NCBI RefSeq assembly: GCF_011761475.1
Contig: NZ_JAASRS010000001.1
Coordinates: 558,001 to 622,000 of the forward strand
DNA: 64,000 bases
Direction: 5' to 3'
DNA from: Saccharococcus thermophilus
GTDB lineage: Bacteria > Bacillota > Bacilli > Bacillales > Anoxybacillaceae
The position numbers and the translations under genes are program-made. Within the stretch, counting starts at the first letter, position 1; the number at the start of each line of letters is the position of its first letter. This document shows, in pieces, positions 59,027 through 64,000 of the stretch. Under the pieces are notes generated by a model. It saw only the letters and a program-made list of their open reading frames with translations. It did no database searches and had not been told where the DNA came from.

Positions 59027-60355
59027 CTACATGAAATAACGAACGAACAAATAGGCGTGGGAAAGCAACAGAGCAATCAACGTCAACGGTGCGCCAATTT
59101 TCAGGAAATCCATATAGCTGAACCCATGTCCTTCGCGCGAAGCGATGCCGGCGACGATGACGTTCGCAGAGGCGCCGATTAATGTGCCGTTTCCACCGAG
59201 ACAGGCTCCTAAGGACAATGCCCACCATAATACTTCAATTTGCGCGGCATCCGGCGATAATCCCATGCCAACAGCCATGTCTTTAATCAATGGAATCATG
59301 GTGGCGACAAACGGAATGTTATCGATCGTGGCAGAGGCAATGCCCGATAGCCAAAGGATAAAATACGCCGCGACGGAAATATCGCCGCTGGTGATTTCGA
59401 GCACTTTTTCCGCTAAACTTTTTATAAGGCCGATGTCCACCAGCCCGCCGACTAAGATGAATAAGCCAGCAAAAAAGAAAATGGTTACCCATTCCACCGA
59501 GGCGAATACATCTTCGATTTCATGTTCCGGCACTGCGATCAACATTAAAATGACAGCGCCTGCCATCGCGATGACGGCAGCATCAACATGGATGACCGAA
59601 TGAAGGACAAAGCCCAAAATCGTCAGTGCCAATATGGATACGGATTTTTTTAGTAGTTTGGCGTCCTTAATATAGTCGGCGTCATTGACGTTCATCAATT
59701 TGCTAATCAGTTTTTCATCCGCTTTCAGCTGCTTGCGATAAATCCATACCAAAATGGCCATTGTCACTGCGGCAATGATGAGCACGATTGGTGTTAAGTT
59801 GAGCAAAAATGCGTTAAAATCGAGATGTTTATTGGCAGAGCCGATCATAATGTTTGGCGGGTCGCCGATTAAAGTCGCCGTTCCCCCGATATTGGATAGC
59901 AGCACTTCCGAGATTAAGTAAGGAACCGGATTTACCTGCAGCATGCGCGTAATCGAAAACGTAACAGGAACAACGAGCAGCACAGTTGTCACGTTATCGA
60001 GAAAAGCGGACAAAACGGCTGTCAATAACGAAAGCATCACTAAGATGCGGATGGGCCGCCCGTGTGCTAATTTGGCCGCTTTAATCGCCATATATTGGAA
60101 AAAACCGGATTTACTTGTAATTCCGACCAAAATCATCATGCCGATAAGCAAGGTGATCGTTCCCCATTCGATATGATGGGTAAAAGCCTTATGTAGGTCG
60201 ACGATGCCAAAAATAATCATTGCCGCCGCACCAAGCAGCGCGATGACAGCGCGGTTGATTTTTTCGGAGATGATAATGGCGTATGTAATCAAGAAAATAG
60301 CGATGGCAAAATAATATTGAAAATTGGATATTTCCGTTGCTGCGGTATGATGCAT
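59027..60355 (-). CDS. ArsB/NhaD-type ion permease
   Basis: A 442-residue membrane protein with about eleven helices. The duplicated ion-transporter motifs are clear: AFLDNVTTVLLVVPVTF with GDPPNIMIGS in the first half, and ATIDNIPFVATMIPL with LGACLGGNGTLIGASANVI in the second. This is the IT superfamily (ArsB/NhaD/P-protein). Arsenite, Na+/H+ and organic anion transport all occur in it; no ars genes are nearby, so the substrate is open. AAAGGAG precedes the ATG. Confidence 0.88.
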   Translation of the reverse strand: MHHTAATEISNFQYYFAIAIFLITYAIIISEKINRAVIALLGAAAMIIFGIVDLHKAFTHHIEWGTITLLIGMMILVGITSKSGFFQYMAIKAAKLAHGRPIRILVMLSLLTAVLSAFLDNVTTVLLVVPVTFSITRMLQVNPVPYLISEVLLSNIGGTATLIGDPPNIMIGSANKHLDFNAFLLNLTPIVLIIAAVTMAILVWIYRKQLKADEKLISKLMNVNDADYIKDAKLLKKSVSILALTILGFVLHSVIHVDAAVIAMAGAVILMLIAVPEHEIEDVFASVEWVTIFFFAGLFILVGGLVDIGLIKSLAEKVLEITSGDISVAAYFILWLSGIASATIDNIPFVATMIPLIKDMAVGMGLSPDAAQIEVLWWALSLGACLGGNGTLIGASANVIVAGIASREGHGFSYMDFLKIGAPLTLIALLLSHAYLFVRYFM

Positions 60356-60382
60356 GACTTGTAAACGCTCCTTTCCTTTGTT

Positions 60383-60817
60383 TTAGACGGAGGTATGAAA
60401 GGCATTTCCGCATGCAGGGCATGTCCAGTCGCTACGGGTTGGGTGAGCGTTGCGCAAATAGAAAGAAAATGAGCAGTGCGGGCATTGTATTTCTGTCACG
60501 CGGTCAATAAACAATTTCTTCATCGGCTCGGTTGGCAGGGACGTATCGACAATTTCGATATGAATATCCTCGCGTGATTCATCTTCGGCAAGCACAAGAC
60601 CGCTCGCTTCCTCCTTGGTGCGCCATCCTTTGTCAATCAGGTGCTGATCGAGCTGGCTGTGCGAAGAATGGTTCAGCATATCTTCGGCGAGTTCCATATA
60701 TTGTTCATTTGTTAATGAAGCAAATGGAATATGCGATTTTTGCTTGTTCCAGTATGCTTTTAGCTGGTCTTCCGTGAAAATAAAGGTAACAATTTTATGA
60801 ATCACCACGTTTTTCAT
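60383..60817 (-). CDS. Zinc-ribbon hypothetical protein, separated from its ribosome-binding site
   Basis: A 144-residue protein. Most of it is acidic and soluble. The C-terminus is a zinc ribbon with two CxxC pairs (CPHCSF and CPACGNAF). Its ATG at 60817 is 1 base from the 8-bp target repeat of the IS256 dimer. The uninterrupted site would have read GGAGGCGTGACT-ATG, so the GGAGG now lies 2.9 kb away at 63705-63709. The frame is open for 32 further codons into the IS end, so a fusion product from a GTG at 60913 is possible. Function unknown. Confidence 0.7.
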   Translation of the reverse strand: MKNVVIHKIVTFIFTEDQLKAYWNKQKSHIPFASLTNEQYMELAEDMLNHSSHSQLDQHLIDKGWRTKEEASGLVLAEDESREDIHIEIVDTSLPTEPMKKLFIDRVTEIQCPHCSFSFYLRNAHPTRSDWTCPACGNAFHTSV

Positions 60818-60818
60818 A

Positions 60819-60826
60819 GTCACGCC
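60819..60826. repeat. Left target-site duplication of the IS256 dimer
   Basis: GTCACGCC, repeated exactly at 63699-63706. Eight bases is the usual duplication size for IS256-family elements. Confidence 0.85.
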
Positions 60827-62259
60827 GGTACCGTCAAGAATTTTGTGTAATATAATGGGGGTAGGGTTTCTCTGAAATGGATTTGGAATGAATAGGGAAC
60901 TAGTTTCCTCCACACAGGAGACTGAATATTCAGTCTCCTGTGTGGAAAGGGAGAATCCCCCTATTTTGTTTATTTACAGTATTTGGTTAATGATAACGTT
61001 CTTCAAACATTCGCTCGAGGGCTTCCTGTGCTTCGGCAAATCCTCGCAACTTTCGCCCTGCCCATTTCTCATTAAAATCTTGAATGGTCAAATATACGAT
61101 TTTTTCAGCGGCTTCTAAACTATTCAAACTGTTCATCGGCTTTAGACGTTTCCGAATCTCCTTGATCGTTCGTTCAATGGCATTCGTCGTGTAAATCACA
61201 CTTCGAATACTGCTTGGATAATCCATAAATGTAAGGAGGACATCCAACTCATTGGCCCAAGATTGAACTTCTCTCGGATACTTGCTTGACCATTTCGACT
61301 CAAACTGTTGAAACATCTGTAACGCCATCTCCTTATTCGGCGCGCGATAAATCAGCCTGAGATCCTCGGCCACTTCAAATTGGTCTTTTTTCCGAACACG
61401 ATGGAGCGTGTTACGGACTTTGTGAACGACACAACGCTGCACATCGGCTTTCGGATAAACCGCCTTAAAGGCTTCCTCCAACCCTGGTAGTCCATCGAAT
61501 ATGCCCAGAAGCACTTCCTTGGCGCCTCTTTGGTAGAGGTGTTGAAGAATTTCCTGCCATACATAGGCGCTTTCTTGTCCTCCCACAAAGAAATCAAGAA
61601 TTTCGCGATATCCTTCTTCGTTCACCCCTAACACCACATAAATGACTTCTTTCTCCACGGTTTCGCGACGAAGTTTTACGTATAAACCATCCAAATATAA
61701 GACGGAATAACGCTTGTGCAGTGGACGAGTGTGCCATTTCTCGATGTCTTCCTTCACGACATCGGTAATACGGCTGATCGTCGCAGGAGAATAGGTGCTT
61801 CCTAGAATTCGTTCGATAAACTTGCCAATTTCCCGTGTACTCATGCCACTTTGGTACATCCTAATGATTGCTTCCTCCAGCCAGCCGGTGTGCCGTTGGT
61901 AAGGGGCAAACAACTGTGTTTGAAATTCTCCGTTTCGGTCTCTAGGGACCAAAAGACCTTCAATCCGGCCATATTGCGTATCTAGATTTCGTTGATAGTA
62001 GCCGTTTCTCATATTTGATGTTCCGGCCTGTTCTATTTCGAGGAAATTCTTGATTTCTTCCCGCATGATCAGTTCTAATTTTTCCTTTACAAACTGACGA
62101 ATGACACTTTCCAGTTGATTTGCCCAGTCGACATTCGGTATACTTTTAGACATAGGTAGGGTTCTCCTTTCTCTGGAATGTTTGGGTTCAATCAGAGAAT
62201 ACCCTACCTTTTTTATTTTGATCTAGTAAAATGCTTTACACAAAATTTTATACATCATC
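60827..62259 (-). mobile_element. IS256-type insertion sequence, copy 1 of a tandem pair
   Basis: 1433 bp. The left end GGTACCGTCAAGAATTTTG and the complement of the right end (GATGATGTATAAAATTTTG) are imperfect 24-bp inverted repeats with 17 matches. Next to the left end is a perfect 36-bp palindrome (60910-60945, arm CCACACAGGAGACTGAAT), positioned downstream of the transposase. The transposase is encoded on the minus strand. Confidence 0.92.
60987..62153 (-). CDS. IS256-family transposase, copy 1
   Basis: A 388-residue mutator-type transposase. The catalytic triad is Asp155 (LYLDGLYV), Asp220 (GIFDGLPG) and Glu328 (TTNAIERTIKEIRKR), with the CxxH-like CVVHKVRN between. The length is normal. 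AAAGGAGAACCCTACCT lies before the ATG on the minus strand. The product is identical to copy 2, and both look intact. Confidence 0.95.
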   Translation of the reverse strand: MSKSIPNVDWANQLESVIRQFVKEKLELIMREEIKNFLEIEQAGTSNMRNGYYQRNLDTQYGRIEGLLVPRDRNGEFQTQLFAPYQRHTGWLEEAIIRMYQSGMSTREIGKFIERILGSTYSPATISRITDVVKEDIEKWHTRPLHKRYSVLYLDGLYVKLRRETVEKEVIYVVLGVNEEGYREILDFFVGGQESAYVWQEILQHLYQRGAKEVLLGIFDGLPGLEEAFKAVYPKADVQRCVVHKVRNTLHRVRKKDQFEVAEDLRLIYRAPNKEMALQMFQQFESKWSSKYPREVQSWANELDVLLTFMDYPSSIRSVIYTTNAIERTIKEIRKRLKPMNSLNSLEAAEKIVYLTIQDFNEKWAGRKLRGFAEAQEALERMFEERYH

Positions 62260-62265
62260 CACGCC
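62260..62265. repeat. Six-base junction between the tandem IS256 copies
   Basis: CACGCC separates the right end of copy 1 from the left end of copy 2. It equals the last six bases of the flanking 8-bp target repeat GTCACGCC. Confidence 0.85.
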
Positions 62266-63698
62266 GGTACCGTCAAGAATTTTGTGTAATATAATGGGGG
62301 TAGGGTTTCTCTGAAATGGATTTGGAATGAATAGGGAACTAGTTTCCTCCACACAGGAGACTGAATATTCAGTCTCCTGTGTGGAAAGGGAGAATCCCCC
62401 TATTTTGTTTATTTACAGTATTTGGTTAATGATAACGTTCTTCAAACATTCGCTCGAGGGCTTCCTGTGCTTCGGCAAATCCTCGCAACTTTCGCCCTGC
62501 CCATTTCTCATTAAAATCTTGAATGGTCAAATATACGATTTTTTCAGCGGCTTCTAAACTATTCAAACTGTTCATCGGCTTTAGACGTTTCCGAATCTCC
62601 TTGATCGTTCGTTCAATGGCATTCGTCGTGTAAATCACACTTCGAATACTGCTTGGATAATCCATAAATGTAAGGAGGACATCCAACTCATTGGCCCAAG
62701 ATTGAACTTCTCTCGGATACTTGCTTGACCATTTCGACTCAAACTGTTGAAACATCTGTAACGCCATCTCCTTATTCGGCGCGCGATAAATCAGCCTGAG
62801 ATCCTCGGCCACTTCAAATTGGTCTTTTTTCCGAACACGATGGAGCGTGTTACGGACTTTGTGAACGACACAACGCTGCACATCGGCTTTCGGATAAACC
62901 GCCTTAAAGGCTTCCTCCAACCCTGGTAGTCCATCGAATATGCCCAGAAGCACTTCCTTGGCGCCTCTTTGGTAGAGGTGTTGAAGAATTTCCTGCCATA
63001 CATAGGCGCTTTCTTGTCCTCCCACAAAGAAATCAAGAATTTCGCGATATCCTTCTTCGTTCACCCCTAACACCACATAAATGACTTCTTTCTCCACGGT
63101 TTCGCGACGAAGTTTTACGTATAAACCATCCAAATATAAGACGGAATAACGCTTGTGCAGTGGACGAGTGTGCCATTTCTCGATGTCTTCCTTCACGACA
63201 TCGGTAATACGGCTGATCGTCGCAGGAGAATAGGTGCTTCCTAGAATTCGTTCGATAAACTTGCCAATTTCCCGTGTACTCATGCCACTTTGGTACATCC
63301 TAATGATTGCTTCCTCCAGCCAGCCGGTGTGCCGTTGGTAAGGGGCAAACAACTGTGTTTGAAATTCTCCGTTTCGGTCTCTAGGGACCAAAAGACCTTC
63401 AATCCGGCCATATTGCGTATCTAGATTTCGTTGATAGTAGCCGTTTCTCATATTTGATGTTCCGGCCTGTTCTATTTCGAGGAAATTCTTGATTTCTTCC
63501 CGCATGATCAGTTCTAATTTTTCCTTTACAAACTGACGAATGACACTTTCCAGTTGATTTGCCCAGTCGACATTCGGTATACTTTTAGACATAGGTAGGG
63601 TTCTCCTTTCTCTGGAATGTTTGGGTTCAATCAGAGAATACCCTACCTTTTTTATTTTGATCTAGTAAAATGCTTTACACAAAATTTTATACATCATC
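62266..63698 (-). mobile_element. IS256-type insertion sequence, copy 2 of a tandem pair
   Basis: 1433 bp, same orientation and apparently identical to 60827-62259 (period 1439 bp including the 6-base junction). The whole dimer is flanked by GTCACGCC on both sides, so it behaves as one insertion. Confidence 0.92.
62426..63592 (-). CDS. IS256-family transposase, copy 2
   Basis: 388 residues, identical to the copy 1 product, with Asp155, Asp220 and Glu328 intact. In the dimer, the abutted inward and outward ends could form a strong junction promoter for a transposase, as described for circular or dimeric IS forms. Confidence 0.95.
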   Translation of the reverse strand: MSKSIPNVDWANQLESVIRQFVKEKLELIMREEIKNFLEIEQAGTSNMRNGYYQRNLDTQYGRIEGLLVPRDRNGEFQTQLFAPYQRHTGWLEEAIIRMYQSGMSTREIGKFIERILGSTYSPATISRITDVVKEDIEKWHTRPLHKRYSVLYLDGLYVKLRRETVEKEVIYVVLGVNEEGYREILDFFVGGQESAYVWQEILQHLYQRGAKEVLLGIFDGLPGLEEAFKAVYPKADVQRCVVHKVRNTLHRVRKKDQFEVAEDLRLIYRAPNKEMALQMFQQFESKWSSKYPREVQSWANELDVLLTFMDYPSSIRSVIYTTNAIERTIKEIRKRLKPMNSLNSLEAAEKIVYLTIQDFNEKWAGRKLRGFAEAQEALERMFEERYH

Positions 63699-63706
63699 GT
63701 CACGCC
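63699..63706. repeat. Right target-site duplication of the IS256 dimer
   Basis: GTCACGCC, matching 60819-60826. The next bases TCC (63707-63709) complete the displaced GGAGG ribosome-binding site on the minus strand. Confidence 0.85.
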
Positions 63707-63769
63707 TCCTTATTTTGTTGTTATATAAAACCAGTATAGTATTTCTTTTCAGTGTTATTCAGCGAACGA

Positions 63770-63844
63770 CTACTTAGTAGGGACGATAAATCCGTATTTT
63801 TGAAAGAACGCTGCCGCTTTGTTGGAATACAAGTAGGCCACCAA
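63770..63844 (-). pseudogene. Possible C-terminal remnant of an ABC solute-binding protein
   Basis: A 24-codon minus-strand segment reads LVAYLYSNKAAAFFQKYGF then IVPTK and stop. This resembles the ending of sulfate/molybdate-type binding proteins (Y/L-Y-S...F-x-K-Y-G-F). It is preceded by an in-frame stop and has no start. The rest of 63707-63970 shows no gene. Confidence 0.35.
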
Positions 63845-63985
63845 TTAATCATTGATTATACCCTATTTTTCCGGCTTTCGCCCTTTTTTTGATATTTTCT
63901 GAAAAAGGAAATAAAATGTCGCTTCCTCGTGATATAATAATAATAAGATCATTCGTGATAATGCACAAGAAAGGAGGGAAAAGAT

Positions 63986-64000
63986 ATGTCGACCGCACAA
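63986..64000 (+). CDS. Start of a gene running off the window
   Basis: ATG at 63986 with a strong AAGGAGGGAAAAGAT ribosome-binding site; only five codons (MSTAQ) are visible. No product can be named. Confidence 0.6.

Noticed and set aside
60827-63698. Long repeat as a CRISPR or satellite array
   Set aside because: The repeat unit is a complete 1433-bp IS with a transposase and terminal inverted repeats; there are only two copies and no short spacer pattern.

Overview
The window reads as the chromosome of a thermophilic, spore-forming Bacillaceae bacterium, most likely Parageobacillus or Geobacillus. The gene order follows the Bacillus subtilis fad-yus-met-yur/suf-yun-yut-yum-yui region almost step by step. 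Sporulation genes (yunB, lytH, yutH, yuiC, a YhcN/YlaJ-type lipoprotein) are present, and G+C is in the mid-40s by eye. No rRNA, tRNA or CRISPR array was seen.

Layout. 1-2240: end of the fatty-acid oxidation operon (fadA C-terminus, fadE). 2296-4828: yusI, gcvH, yusG, yusF, yusE, yusD. 4914-5186: remnant of an O-acetylhomoserine sulfhydrylase gene. 5225-8054: promoter, SAM (S-box) riboswitch, terminator and the metNPQ methionine importer. 8080-8734: small membrane protein and a carboxymuconolactone decarboxylase-like protein. 8972-14152: sufCDSUB iron-sulfur assembly operon. 14285-18558: yunF, yunE, yunD (5' frameshift), yunC, yunB.

18708-26842 is an island. Two identical 1887-bp IS1634-type elements in direct orientation bracket an IS256-type remnant, gnd, a cyclase gene and zwf. 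The outer edges share a 6-bp repeat (GAAGAA), so the block looks like a composite transposon or an integrated IS-bounded circle carrying oxidative pentose-phosphate genes. After it come a five-gene branched-chain amino-acid-type ABC importer (27007-31615), a degraded stretch, lytH and lipA.

34155-47217 holds the yut block: sporulation lipoprotein, yutD-H, a D-2-hydroxyacid dehydrogenase, hom-thrC-thrB, nfu, yuzD, an NDH-2-like enzyme, yuzB, dapF and an A-type Fe-S carrier. 47317-57537 contains gene remnants, an RDD protein, ferredoxin-NADP reductase, NADH dehydrogenase, a Nudix hydrolase, yuiA-C, a BtuF-like protein, pepA and a PhoU-like/Pit phosphate pair. 57610-64000 contains bioY with a likely BirA operator, small hypothetical genes, an ArsB/NhaD-type permease, and a zinc-ribbon gene cut off from its ribosome-binding site by a tandem dimer of a 1433-bp IS256-type element.

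The genes are mostly housekeeping: Fe-S assembly (suf, nfu, yutM), lipoate and glycine cleavage (lipA, gcvH), methionine and threonine metabolism, and flavin oxidoreductases. I found no convincing new defence or biosynthetic system. The most unusual signals are the IS-driven rearrangements, the yunD TA-repeat frameshift, and several unexplained operator-like palindromes.
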